Of a stretch of 64,000 nt of DNA, positions 20,441 through 31,899 are shown one piece after another. The notes beneath the pieces were generated by a model. The model searched no databases. It was not told the DNA's origin and was given only the letters and a program-made list of their open reading frames with translations. How positions within the stretch are numbered: the first letter of the stretch is position 1; every line of letters begins with the position of its first letter. The stretch is from Topomyia yanbarensis (Eukaryota; Arthropoda; Insecta; Diptera; Culicidae), in contig NC_080670.1 of assembly GCF_030247195.1 (NCBI RefSeq), positions 207,068,546 through 207,132,545 of the forward strand. Reading direction: 5' to 3'. The position numbers and the translations under genes were made by a program.

Positions 20441-21103
20441 ATTTCTTTTTTTGAGTTGTCCTACTAACGCTGTAGAGCTAGATTCTTGGAAGGGCTCCCC
20501 GTTAGAATCACACACTACAATTATAGACGAGGCGGGAAATGTCACCCACTAAAACACTGCTTAAGGCGAATTGCAGCGGGCCGTGAGGCCGTGATATACA
20601 CTGTACGGTTCAGGTATGTGCGCGCGTAGATTTCGCGAGCGCGTGTATCATCGCGAAGGGATCGAGCGTTTGTGCGTTAACGTGTACGATCACGTGTGCA
20701 TTTGTATGTCGCGTGTGCTAACGTGTACGTAATTTCGTATGTATAAATTCGATTTTATTATCAGGTGCCTTTCACACATTCGCATGTGTTCTTGGATGAT
20801 CGCGCACGGACCGTGAATCTGAAACTTAATTCTCGGTGCAAGGTTCGGATGCTAGAAGAAAGTGAGAGTCTTCCATATCACTAGAGTTCCCGGTCATGGC
20901 CCCGTAGAACGAGTTGTCTAGTGCAGTGATTCTCAACTTGGGGTCCGCGGACTCCTAGGGTTGTTGCTGGAGGTCCGCGATGAAAAATATATTTTCCGAG
21001 AGCATATTGAAATTTCTAGTTTTGTTTTCTAACAAACTGAAAATAACATATTGATAGCAAACAAAATCGATATTTATCGGTGGGAGTCCGCAACAACCCA
21101 GGG

Positions 21104-22742
21104 CACAGTGGCACGACTTAGAACAAAAGGTGGACTAAAGTCCAAACTTTACCGTATCGGTTCAAATAGGCCGTTTTTATGTAATTTTGGTGCGCTGAAT
21201 TCGTTTTTGATATTAAAACATTTTAAAAATAAACATTTACCATTCATTAGGGTGTCCCAAAATTTTTTTTTTCGAAATCGCTCTTAAAATTTGTGTATGT
21301 TAATTTTTGTATGCTAAATCGTTTTTTATATGAACACTTAAAAAAATTCATTATACATTAGGGTGGCTCAAAAATAATTATTTTGTTGTGAAGGTTCAAA
21401 ATTTTTTTAAAGAAATTTTTGTGCGCTATTTTGGTTATGAAAATAGAAATTAACTTTACTACTTATTAGAGTGGCTCAAAAGTAAATATATTGTCTTTTG
21501 TAATGATTTTTTTCAATAGTAAATTTGAAATTTATTTTCCACATTGAAACGAATTGATTGTCATCTCATTATGGGGTTTTAGAAATGATTATTTTGTTTT
21601 TAAGGATCAAATTAGATGTGTTAGACTAATTTTGGGACGTTTAATTCATTATTGGGTTACTTGACATGAAAACTACATTTTCATTCATTTCCAAAACAAA
21701 CATTTTGAGCGTCTTAGTGGAATGTTGATTTACATTCACTAATCAACAAGATTTTTTTTCACAGGTGTGTTTTAAGTTACTTAGATTGCTTATTTCATAT
21801 CTTAAATAAAAAATTCAAATTCCTTTTTTCGCGTAAAAATTAAAAATGGTCTTATTTTACATGGATAATATCGCATACCCTTAAGCTATATCAGTGCTAT
21901 GCAAACTCGGATCAAAATAGTCTCACCAAATGACTAGAACTCACTTCACTCAATTTGACAGTTATTGCATAAGTTAGCAAAAATAGTTCCAGAAACATTT
22001 TGACATATTTCAGATGGTTGAGAATATTTACTGATTTTTAAACATTATTAATACCTTTACCACCTAAAAACCAAACTTCCCAATCGGTTTCTTATTCTTG
22101 ATCACTAGTAAAACCCTTGTAGATCATGCTCTCAATGCTATTTGAAAGTTGTGTATGTATTAATGTCATTATTCTAGCTATAAAGTGATTATTCAAATTC
22201 AATATCACTAATAACCATGCGTCTCCATTGACATTTTTTTTTAATTTTGACTTCTTATCGCAAGTTTTCGCAAAACTAGCATAGACTTATTTTAAAGAGA
22301 AAATTAAAAGCTTTCGAATGAGTATAGTGTGATCGCGGGCATTCACGGGCGTCGTTGTTGTTATCGCATTTGAAGTTCGAATTCAATAAAAAAAATCATG
22401 ACAAACAGTTATCTAAACACTAACTAAACCAACTAGTGACTAATTTTTGGCGATTTTACGATGTAATTTTATCACACGGATAATTTTGGTGAAGTAATGC
22501 AATGCATAAAATCAACCGTTTCTTTGAAAAATGAAAATAATCGTATGTAGTTCCTATGGTCAAATAATGCAAAAACACTTGAGTTATGACCTTCAAAAAG
22601 CTGTCAAAAATCCATTTTACGTTCAAATCACCTAAAATCTCGCGAAAATGTCTCTGATGGCACAGCTGATACGAGAAAAATACTAGTGGGAATATCGCAT
22701 AACCTTCATATACGGACTTAAGTCCGGGCTCGTCCCACTGTG
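21104..22742. mobile_element. Transib-like non-autonomous element
   Basis: The ends are CACAGTGGCACGA and, on the other strand, CACAGTGGGACGA (12 of 13). They are bounded by an exact 5 bp duplication CAGGG (21099-21103, 22743-22747). A terminus starting CAC-A-GTG and a 5 bp GC-rich duplication are the signature of the Transib superfamily, the relatives of RAG recombinase. The 1639 bp interior has no transposase frame; the 154-codon frame at 22456-22920 crosses the right terminus and is an artefact. The interior holds a minisatellite (21185-21490). The superfamily call rests only on ends and duplication. Confidence 0.6.
21185..21490. repeat. Minisatellite with TTAGGGTGGCTCAAAA units
   Basis: Three to four imperfect units of about 105-120 bp. 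Each has a TTAGGGTG-x-C-x-CAAAA start (about 21247, 21358, 21464) and an interior of the type TTTTTGTGCGCTAAATCG. Confidence 0.6.
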
Positions 22743-23190
22743 CAGGGTGATTTCCAAGGGGTCCGTGGAACGAAAAAGGTTGAGAACCGCTATGAATATG
22801 AATATAATTTTTTGATTGGTCCAACTGAAGGCATGAGTCTAGGCTGCTAGGATCGGGAGCAGAGACTTTCGGACGTGCTTCAGATCGCTTTTGTCGATTC
22901 ATAAGTGCTATAACGTTCACTTAATTACCGGGATGTTTTAATGTTGGCGAGATCGCGGACGTTAGTATGTGTGGATGATAGCAAATACATGTTAGCGTTT
23001 GTGACAAGGTTTGTGTTGTCGCGAAGGCAACGAGCGACTGTACGTTTGTAATGGGAAAGATTGTGAGTATTTATGAGAGAATAGGCAATTTATTGTGTTA
23101 GTGAATGTTAGTATGAATTTAATTTAGGATATAGTAACAAAAAGAAAGAAAGTAGGCAGAAGCGTATAAATTGATCGATATTATTTTTGG

Positions 23191-23985
23191 TATACATGAG
23201 TAGTACAAGAAAAACAGACTAATGAAGAAGAATAAAAGAACACATGTAACATGCAATCAAACTACTTGAACTCGTCTAAATGCTAGCAAATGTTGAACAT
23301 TGTTTGCAGACACAACCCACAGAAGAAAAGAATCCACGGCATCCCACCAGTCGGCCACGCCAGTGTGCACAGGCTGTTGGCTGATCGTTAGTTTGGGTTG
23401 CTGCAGAGTATGAAAAAACACCAAACATAAAAAGGCCCATAAGCTCTCTCGGTCTTCTCGATGCACTGGTATCTAGGCGTAATGCAATAGCCATCTTAAA
23501 GCAATTGTCTGTCAGAGGTTCTTTAAAACTGTTGTAACAATTTTCGAGAAAATAACGCCATAAATTATTCGTTTTGTTCAGTACAACGGGAATTATTATC
23601 GTTCAATATCTCACGCTACTTTTCTAACAATCTTGAAATTGGACAAATTATCATCCCAAATTGATTTATTTTGAGCTAGTAAATACATTTAAATTGAATA
23701 AGCATGGAAACTGGATAACGAAACATGATATTTTATTCTTTATCATTTGTTATTCATTGATGGTCGCCATTTATGACAGTCGATGAATAACATATTCCAA
23801 CAGACAAATCACACTCCCCTCGAATGCATAAATGCATACAAAATGCACAAGCAATACGGTACTAAAGTACCACATCATTCGAACAGAACACCTCAACCGA
23901 ACCGAACACCGAAAAAGCGTGTAATACAACGCCGAATTAAGATAAAAGAAAACCACTTAACACACACGGGCGGCGTACTGACACA
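23191..23985. other. No recognised feature
   Basis: AT-rich with no repeat partner noticed. Short overlapping frames near 23257-23494 and 23771-24004 are not recognisable. Confidence 0.4.
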
Positions 23986-23989
23986 CAGA

Positions 23990-24620
23990 GGAAAGAATGA
24001 ATAATCTCTCGCGCACATTCCGTTTTCCGCTGATGGCGATCATGAGGGGGGGCCCCAATCGTTCGCCAACTATGCCATACCATGCCGAGGCCGATCTCTC
24101 ACACCGATCCGGCTCGCGATCATGCCTGCCCACAACGACGATGACGACGACGACGACGACGACGACGGGGAGCTTACCGCGCAGTACGCGGCCGCGACCA
24201 CCAGAGTTCAGTGCTCTTTTTCTGCTGCTGCTGCTTCGGCAAAGCTCGCCCGGCGTCGCTTCACACAACCACATTAGCATCGGCTCGTTTATATTCAAGG
24301 TCATTAAATTATTCAACACCCCCCCCCCCCCCCCCTTCCTTCTTCACACGGTTTGTGGTTCAATCTCCCCAGTGGAGCTACCGTAGGATCACTGATACGA
24401 TACGATTCGATCCGATCAGATTCGATATGAGTGAGTGCATGTAGGTAGAGTGATCGCGGGCCGTTCGTGAAGAGTTGGGGGTTCGTTGATGGTGATCGGT
24501 GGTCACTTGATACTGATTCGATCGCCGTTGCTTACTGCGATGGATGACGAGGGGCCCATCCGTGAAATTAAGCGATGGTTTGTTTTGTGTGGGCACCAGG
24601 GCCTTAACATATTTTACCAC
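23990..24620. other. GC-richer island with GAC run and C17 run
   Basis: It holds a GAC/ACG run (24136-24166), seventeen consecutive C (24319-24335) and a GATACGATTCGATCC-type stretch (24393-24428). Overlapping frames of 77-129 codons occur on both strands, with homopeptides that reflect the simple repeats. I see no domain. Probably host non-coding DNA. Confidence 0.4.
24319..24335 (+). repeat. Seventeen-base C homopolymer
   Basis: Uninterrupted C run preceded by CAA-CA and followed by TTCC. On the minus strand this is a G17 tract with G-quadruplex potential. Its length in the assembly may be uncertain. Confidence 0.7.
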
Positions 24621-24762
24621 AGTGTGCTATTGAGGTGTTGAAGAAGCACTGGCGGCATGAGACTAGTAAAACTTCCGGAATGAGTCCCGAGTACTGGGAT
24701 GTACTGGAATGAGTACAAGAAAATGTGCTTTTTAATTCATAAAATAAATTTATGTAGTTAAT

Positions 24763-24922
24763 GGAGGACGGTCATAGCTTAGTTGGTAAATCGGTTGCCT
24801 TGTACGCAGCTCACCTGGGTTCGATTCCCAACCCCGCACATAGTGTTAGAGATTTTTCCAAAAGAGATTTCTCTAACCCGAAAAGAGGTGAATGACTCTA
24901 TGGTTAAAACCTCTACAATTAA
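24763..24922 (+). mobile_element. tRNA-derived SINE, family A, copy 3
   Basis: The fullest copy: box A-like ATAGCTTAGTTGG, perfect box B GGTTCGATTCC (24818-24828), body TTTTTCCAAAAGAGA, tail GAATGACTCTATGG then ACCTCTACAATT. If folded like a tRNA, the anticodon position would hold TGT; this is weak evidence for the parent tRNA. It does not lie inside an A-rich tract, unlike copies 1, 2 and 5. Confidence 0.8.
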
Positions 24923-25219
24923 GGGACCACTTCAACGGAAAAATTATATCGACGATGAAAGTATTTTAGGAACACTGTTGATTACTTTGATGGGTTTTGA
25001 CAAGACACGCATTACAAATAAATGAGCGTTACATCTGAAAAGGTCCTTTAGTTGTTACACGTATTAATAACATGCGAATAATGTCGATTTTGCATGAAGC
25101 TGATCTCAGATGCGTGCCTAAAGTTTTTTCAGCATTGAACAAAAAACCGAATTGGGTTCTTATATGAATTGCAACATAGATTCCTTTTTATCACCAGGGT
25201 TAGGAAAACCCGTGCGATG

Positions 25220-25268
25220 GTTTCGAATCGGACCCAGGTGAGCTGCGTACCTCACAATCCATTTATAA
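25220..25268 (-). mobile_element. tRNA-derived SINE, family A, remnant
   Basis: Its minus strand reads TACGCAGCTCACCTGGGT followed by a damaged box B CCGATT, preceded by ATAAATGGATTG in place of TAAATCGATTG. Only the head survives. Confidence 0.6.
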
Positions 25269-25269
25269 A

Positions 25270-27690
25270 CTATGATGTATCCGCGCCTTTCAAGAGATTT
25301 CGAAGCAGACATTCAGCATATAGGACAATTGCAAAAAATGAACACCATGACACTGAAAGTATTTGCAGATTGGTTCATGAACATACGACGAAAGTCTCAT
25401 TGGATGACCATTGATGCGTATCTAGTCCTCATAGTCGATGGCCGTACGTCGCCCTAGGAAAGGAAGACTCTACATATCACCTGCAATCTTGTCGATTTTT
25501 TTCGCCCGCTGATCATCTCTTGTCCTTCTGTTGGATCAGCTGTTGTTATATGACCGACGGGGAAGTTATTCAAGCAGTTGTCGCAATTCGTGTTCCATAG
25601 GTTGTCTTCATGGTTTATGCTATATCTGCTGTCCACCATAAAGTTTTCACAATATCTTCCACTCGAAAACACTGAGGGTGCTTTGGTCCTTTGGCAGCAC
25701 TACAATATCACTAGCCTCTGTCTCTTCTCCGTGTTTCTGAGGTTCGCATGGTACTTGGTCGTTTCTTACCGAACACGCTATTCACTTGACTAGTATCATG
25801 ACTGAATGTCATAAACCACACCATTTCGTGGATTTGTTTCAAAATTTTGTCTTAGAAGGGTCGCTAGCTACAAAAACAATTGTTCAGTTATTTATAATAT
25901 AACAAACAAGACCTCGCATTGTTTACTCATCCACCAGCTCTCGATCACACGCTGCTGTAACCCTTTACCGATAGTGGAAACGTACCTGACCTGGCAGTAC
26001 AGAGATATAGAACTGATTTTACAAAACAGTAATGAAATGTCCGAGGTCCATTCAAAAAGAATTCATAAATTCGGTAGATTTGCATCCGTTGTTCCGTTTT
26101 GCGTCGAATCTTGGGAACGATGGCTTTACTTTGTTTTTGTTGACGCCTAAATTGACACATTTTGACGATTTTTTGCGTATAACATATGGCAAAGGGGCGT
26201 AATCGTACAGCATGCTCCTGCACACAGTCCGTAAGATGAATGAAAAAATGGTAATCCTCGTAAGTAGTTGAAAATAACGGTCTATATCAAACGAATATAT
26301 TCATTTTATTCGTCAAACGTGGCCGAATTTTCCATGACAATACACCTCGTTTATTTCGATTGATTGTGCCAAGCATGCATGCAATTAACCATCAATTCGA
26401 ATAGGCTTGTATGGTACCTGGTAAACTTGAGTTTATCTTTTGTTATACAGAGTACTTACAAAAGTCACATGTTATTTGTCGTGCAATATGATAGATGTCG
26501 GCTTGTTACATTGCAATTATTATACTGATACAAATTTATCTCCGAAATAAACATACAGTTACATTACAGGTACAATGTACAACATTGGCCTTAGTAGCAT
26601 GCGAAAAAATAAAACATCGATTCCCCAAAAGTAATATAAACCCTTTTCAACTTGCGGCCTAGATTTAGAATTTGACATCAATGCAAGTCAAGTCATTTAT
26701 ATCAACAAACAAGCGAAACTGTGGCTAGCTGGCCATGAGATATGATTTTATCCAAAAAGCTTTCACACTGTAACAAACGGTCGATAATGAATGGTCAATT
26801 ATGCTAGCAAATGTTCATAGCTTTATTTCAAAGAAATGAGATAAACGCTTACCTGTATTACTTTTTCCGAAATAAAACTTACTCTCAAAGACCTATTTCA
26901 TGTTTAAATTTTACTATGATGCAATATGTGTGTTTCGCAAGATTACATATCCAATTTTGACCACAATCTAATGATTTTCACGTAGTGCTCGAAAGCCTTC
27001 TGATATGCTATAGTGTTGCCGATGGACATGTAAACAAACATGTTTTTACGCAAAACTTACGGACAGGAAATTCCTGTTTCGGCACTATTTTTCAGGGAAC
27101 TATAAATTAGGAAAGCTTCTAATACTTATCATAAAGGGATCAAGGTACGTTGAGTGAGTTCTATTGTTTAGTTACGGAGATAAATGACCCAGAGTGCTGC
27201 AGTGTCAGAGAGCGCCATACTGCGGCGATCTGAACTGAGATGCGGATTTTTGGGACAGGAAATCTTCGTAACGGATAAATATTTTTATTCGCTGAGCGTT
27301 TCTAAATGTTTTTCGACTTTTATTTTAGGTATCAAAGAATAATGGAGGCAATGCACATTACCAATACATAGGAAAACATGATAACATACAGATGCGCTAT
27401 TATCACAGATAACATTGAAGTGGTCCGTTAAAAAAAAATGTTGATTGCATTTCTGATTTTCATTTCATAACAACCTAAACATTTCATTTCATTTTTTTTT
27501 CTTATTTTGGGAGCTTTTATAAGTTTTTTTGATAAACTAACGAGTCGATAATTCCAATCATTATTTCATTGAATCCATATTTTTGCCTGATATTCTCACA
27601 CTTAGTCTAGTCCATATGTGAGTATCCTTCTTTACTCGGGAAACCCAAACTCAACAGCACCCGAGGAGGAACCACAAAGCGATATAGAAA
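25270..27690. other. No recognised feature
   Basis: About 2.4 kb of AT-rich sequence without repeat partners in the window. The opposing frames at 25169-25414 and 25454-25672 and the basic 92-codon frame at 25945-26223 (-) show no recognisable domain. A decayed gene or unrecognised transposon cannot be excluded. Confidence 0.4.
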
Positions 27691-27694
27691 AAAG

Positions 27695-28560
27695 AGGAGA
27701 TACCAGTAGATAAGTGGACGCGCGCATACTAACAAATTTTCACTTTTTTTCCTACTGCTGCCGTTGTTGCGCTTCTTCATTCACCTCATTCCATTTCAGC
27801 GGGACTGGCAGCCGTGGCTAAAATATGTACACACGGAAATGTTTACAATTTTTTTTTTCGGTATGTGTCTTCTACCTTTTTCGTTCGTTTCGGCGTCGGT
27901 TTGGTAGGTGATGTTTCAGTTTTTTTTTGTATTTTGTATACACGTTTATTTGGGTTTCTCACTCTTCTCCTCTTTCAATTATAGTTATTTCGGTGCATGA
28001 TAATATTTTTATTACTGTGGTTGATGGTACACACCATATCGTTCGATCGATAAACGCTGCCAATTTTTCGGGGAGGATTTATTTACAACCTGACGTTGCC
28101 ACACTTTTTTTATGGAAGGTAATGATAATTTTGGTGCTGTGCAGTGAGCACAACTCGGCAACTATTTTAGTACACCCAATTTGTGAAATTGATCGTATAT
28201 CTTGTTTGGAAATGTTTCCTCTCCGATTAAATATTCTCTCGCAGCTATGGGGGCCAGTCGTTGCACATTCCTCCCTCTTTGTGATGGTGTTGGTGGTGCA
28301 TCCCGTTCGAAAGAAAATGTGCAATAAAAAGGGTACAAAAAGAAGCTGATAATTATTCCGCAATTTCTTTTCGGTCTTCATTGCAGCTAAAATGCTCTCT
28401 CTGTGTGTGTATTTGTATGTTTGTACTTTATATATGATTACGGCAATTCAATGACCGTCCGAAAGTAGATCGGATCGGATAAAATGTGTTTTCGTTATTG
28501 CCAATTGAACGTGGTATTAATCGCTTTTATTCAGCCTCGTGACTGCGTTTAACCCCTTGT
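27695..28560. other. Slightly GC-richer unique region
   Basis: Contains T-rich pyrimidine tracts and a GT-rich stretch (28400-28430). A 140-codon frame (27927-28349, +) overlaps a 100-codon frame on the other strand, and neither resembles a known family. No gene call. Confidence 0.35.
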
Positions 28561-29165
28561 TGCACACTGGGCCTGGATGAAAATTTATCAAACTTTTAAT
28601 GTATTTCGAATAGTTTTTCAGAAATTGTCTTTTTTGTGGCCTAATCGGTTCGATTAACCCTTATGTGTCCGACAGGGTACCCTTTTCCGATTTCAAACTA
28701 AAAAAATCCAATGTCCTTTTCTAAGTGAGAAATTGATATTTAGTGGCAACTTAGAACATCGCTGAGCATAGCATTTAGGAGAATAAAATTGATGATATAA
28801 CAGGCGGGGCTCTGTGGAAGAGCAAGATCCAGTAACAGACCAATAAGATGCTCGAGTACCCTCAAAACTGAAATACTATGAGCACTTACGATAATTTTTA
28901 GCCGATTTGCCCACTTTCTAGTTTTCTGGATTCAGAAACTATTTACGAGAACTAGTTAATAACTTTATGAACACCTCTTAGATTTAGGAACATTAGTTCA
29001 CAGAACCAAAACAGTCTGGATATTTTCTTGTGAGCTATTTCACGTAACTCGGAATTGCTCGTCAAATAGTTCGCAACATTATCAAATGTTGTTCATGTAC
29101 TCGTAAACTGGTTCATGATACCTAGTATAATATTTACGACTATTGAGGGATTCCATGAGAAACCG
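28561..29165. other. No recognised feature
   Basis: AT-rich, nothing recognised. Confidence 0.4.
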
Positions 29166-29167
29166 GC

Positions 29168-29997
29168 CGACCGCAAAATATGACCATCGTCGATTCGAAC
29201 GAAACTTTGCAAGTGTGTTCACTGTATGAATCTCCATGATATTCTCTGGCAATTGGAATATTTTGACACAAGAGCAATTTTTCAAAAGGGCGTAAACGTC
29301 TCTACGTGTATGAATTTCAAAATTTTTTTGTTCGATTACTGTATTTTATACAGCAAAACTCTCTGAGAACAAGTTACAGGGAATGAATACTTCTGTCTGA
29401 CAAAAATATACACTGAAAAAAATGTGTTATTTTTCAAAAAAACAAAAATTTATGATAAAAATTTAAATTTAAAAACCCATTTTTTTTAATTTTTTATATC
29501 GCATTTTGGAAGATTTTTGTAAAATGCATTTTAATTTTAAATGGTGCTTAGAATTATATTTTATAATAAAATTACAATTTTGTATGTCAATTAGTATGAA
29601 ATTTAAAAACATGTACGAAGTTATTGTTAGAAAACCTTTTTTACCGATTTTTTCTCCATCATGCAATCACATTCAAAATGTTTTAAAAAATGGGGTTTTT
29701 TAAGCAATTTAAATTTTTATCATAAATTTTAGTTTCTTTGAAAAATGACACATTTTTTTCAGCGCAAATTTTTTCAGACAGAAGTATTCATTCCCTGTAA
29801 CTCGTTCTTAGATAGTTTTGCCGTATAAAATATAGTAAGCGAACAAAAAAAAATTGAAATTCATACATGTAGAAACATTTACGCCCTTTTGAAAAGTTGC
29901 TCTTGAGTCAAAATAATCTTATTACCTGTGGAAAATATTTAGTCTTCCATGACGGTGAAACGTGAAAAGTTTCATCGGAATCTAAGATGGTCGGTCA
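29168..29997. repeat. Long inverted repeat / foldback element
   Basis: The left arm 29168-29520 and right arm 29665-29997 are reverse complements over about 330 bp, with a spacer of about 145 bp. The inner parts are very similar (for example TACAGGGAATGAATACTTCT at 29376 and its complement near 29790), and the outer parts are more diverged. Short opposing frames are by-products. No transposase is seen. It could be a foldback-type MITE or the product of two head-to-head copies. Confidence 0.75.
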
Positions 29998-29999
29998 CG

Positions 30000-30320
30000 A
30001 TTTTAATGATTTTCGGACGGATCTTCGTGGAATTCCTCTATTTTGCATGCTTGTGGTATTTAGAAGATACCCCTTATTATTTTCAATTTCATGCATCAAA
30101 AAAAAATCATGACATTTTCGCGAGAACTATTTTACAAAATTTGGAATATTATTCGAAGAATCATATTTGTTCCATGCACTATTTCATGAATGTCCAGATG
30201 CTAGCGACCAGTAATAAGTACGAGCAGTAGATTTGTTCAAAAAAATATAACACAAATAATACATGCAATCCATTGACGTCATTCAGGTAAGAAAACGAGG
30301 AAGTGGCAAATGATGTGAAA
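30000..30320. other. No recognised feature
   Basis: AT-rich, nothing recognised beyond the end of the inverted repeat. Confidence 0.4.
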
Positions 30321-30322
30321 AA

Positions 30323-30544
30323 TCATGAAACCGCGGAAGGAAATGTTGAAATAACATTTTTTTGTTCAGCAGCTACGTCTGGTTCTGTACTTTCGAATGA
30401 CTTCTTCGGTGTCCTCGTCGTTGCCAGAGTGTGGAATTGAAGTTGTGCATTCCGGCTCACGTGGTTGCTTAACTGTGCGACGATCACGTTTGCGCTTCGG
30501 AGCAGTTTTTTTTTGGTTTCCTTTTCCTTCTCCTTTCCGCTCAT
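30323..30544 (-). pseudogene. Unrecognised basic frame with a homopolymer frameshift
   Basis: From an ATG at 30544 the minus strand encodes a lysine-rich start (MSGKEKEKETKKK). A run of nine A on the minus strand follows (30508-30516). In the neighbouring phase after the run, the sequence continues as a hydrophilic, basic then acidic stretch (TAPKRKRDRRTVKQ...GNDEDTEEV). That looks more protein-like than chance and resembles a nuclear localisation signal. I do not recognise the family. It could be the N-terminal part of a transposon protein or a host exon, or coincidence. Confidence 0.25.
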
Positions 30545-30899
30545 GATTTTTCGATTATCTACTTCAACAACACCTTCAATTAGTATATTGTTAACTCAGG
30601 CAAAATATCTAACGCGCTTGCATTTATGACGAGAATTTTCCTTTCACGCGAATACGTAATGTTTTGAACGTTACCTTGAATTATTTGGGGGCTGATACCT
30701 ATTTCCCCCCTATTCTACTCCACATTATAGAGTTACAAATCGTGTTCGTGATATAGTTCACAGAACAATATTCAGTTCGGTTTCTCATCTCGCCCAGTTC
30801 AGAATCTAGAAGTAGCTCCGCGGTTATAGTAGGGCAGGTAATCAAATTTACTCGCGCGCCGCTTGGTCTATGGAGTGGAACAAATGTTGAAGGTGAACA

Positions 30900-31696
30900 T
30901 GAAGCTCAACGTAGCAAAAGTTAATGCGGTGCAATTCCACCATTTACGTCATGTGGTACTGATTATGATCAAAAACATTAGTTAAGCAGAATTTTCTCTT
31001 CCCAGAACACGAAACACCCCCTCGATTGTAATGACACTTTATACAGTATCCCAACGTATATAGATGTTGACAGTATTGAAATAAAGGTACATGACCTGGT
31101 ACCACGTACAAGTTCCTTCGCTATCAAACAAATCATGTCAAAATACGGAGAGGTGAATAGTGTTAAGGAAGATACTTGGAGGAACTTCTTCTCACGACTC
31201 CGCAACAGCGTTCATGTTGTGAGAATGCGTCCGACAAAACCTATTCCCTCTTACTGGCCTTTACATGCAAATCACCTCAAGGTGTTGAATATTCACAACG
31301 AACACTAGTTACATACTCAGGGCAGATTCCTACATGTCAATATTGTAATCAGCCGCTACACCCCGGGAAATCTTGCGTAGAGACTGCTAAGAAAATCACC
31401 TGATACGACCAAAGCCGGTATACAGTGGTCGTATGCTAAACCACAACCAGTTGGTAAACCAACGACTGCGGACCGGGCATTAACAAACACCAGCTCAACA
31501 ACGATCGAGCCCAGTACCACTAAACCAACTGCCAGGAAGAGGATCTCAACATGCAGCAGTACGATGCGTCAACAAGACCCGACGAACAGGCTGTAACGAT
31601 ATTTTTTCTATTTTTAAATATTGTAAAAACATAAAAGATCCACGGCTCAGTTGTGCTAACGCAGAGCCATGTCAAATATATTTAAAATAAAAAAAG
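30900..31696 (+). mobile_element. ORF1-only non-LTR retrotransposon derivative, copy A
   Basis: A gag-like ORF1 (see 31030-31403) is followed directly by a short tail with GAGCCATGTCAAATATA and an A-rich end (31690). There is no RT, although autonomous LINEs have an endonuclease/RT ORF after ORF1. The copy at 52060-52840 shares the 5' word CACCAT-TACGTCATGT-GTACTGAT, the ORF1 region and the tail GAGCC-GTGTCAAATA, and it also has no RT. The same structure twice suggests a non-autonomous half-LINE family. Confidence 0.55.
31030..31403 (+). pseudogene. LINE gag-like ORF1 with CCHC zinc knuckle, frameshifted
   Basis: One phase from 31030 reads NDTLYSIPTYIDVDSIEIKV and continues as an RNA-binding-like domain to about residue 75. 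Near 31240 the reading shifts to the phase of 31176-31403, which contains TYSGQIPTCQYCNQPLHPGK. The segment CQYCNQPLHPGKSC fits C-x2-C-x4-H-x4-C exactly, the nucleic-acid-binding knuckle of LINE ORF1 proteins. The product would coat the element RNA. The frameshift and a stop near 31310 in the first phase make it non-functional. Confidence 0.65.
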
Positions 31697-31899
31697 AACA
31701 ATATTCCACGAATCAGTCACACTTCCCGGGCAAAAGAAAAACCCGTAATCCCCCTATGCTCTTGATCTAAATTAATTCCCACTGCATGATGGTTTGATAG
31801 TACTTGAAATGGGTTCAATCCATGACAATTCTATAACCAAGATCCAGAAGATCCCATATAAAAACTGTATTTTGGTGTATTTCAGCATGTTTTACATCA

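Larger units (their letters stand above)
20924..22792. mobile_element. hAT-like MITE interrupted by a Transib-like element
   Basis: The left end is CAGTGATTCTCAAC and the right end, on the other strand, is TAGCGGTTCTCAAC, with GGGGTCCGYGGA-type sequence just inside both. CAGTG-GTTCTCAAC ends are characteristic of many hAT MITEs. Without the 21104-22742 insertion it is only about 225 bp. An 8 bp target duplication, expected for hAT, is not clear: the left flank GTCTAGTG does not match the right flank TGAATATG. The empty site is known from M copy 1 near 10775. A left end of the same family lies at 59562. Confidence 0.65.
20445..23190 (-). mobile_element. Dispersed monomer family M, copy 2, with nested insertions
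   Basis: It starts with a T-run and GAGTTGTCCTAC and ends at GATCGATATTATTTTTGG, like copy 1. It is interrupted at 20924-22792 by a hAT-like MITE. The M sequence resumes near 22800 at TTTTTTGATTGGTCCAAC, matching copy 1 near 10793. Net length without the insertion is about 877 bp, one monomer fewer than copy 1. Confidence 0.7.

Noticed and set aside
21104..21131. True V(D)J recombination signal
   Set aside because: Heptamer, 12 nt spacer and partial nonamer are present at one end only; a transposon terminus explains it, and insects lack V(D)J recombination.
22456..22920. 154-codon minus frame as a transposase
   Set aside because: It crosses the Transib-like right terminus, the hAT end and M sequence, so it cannot be one gene, and it has no motif.
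24763..24835. Functional tRNA gene
   Set aside because: Box A and B are good, but the acceptor stem does not close and the sequence recurs as a SINE with a conserved non-tRNA body.
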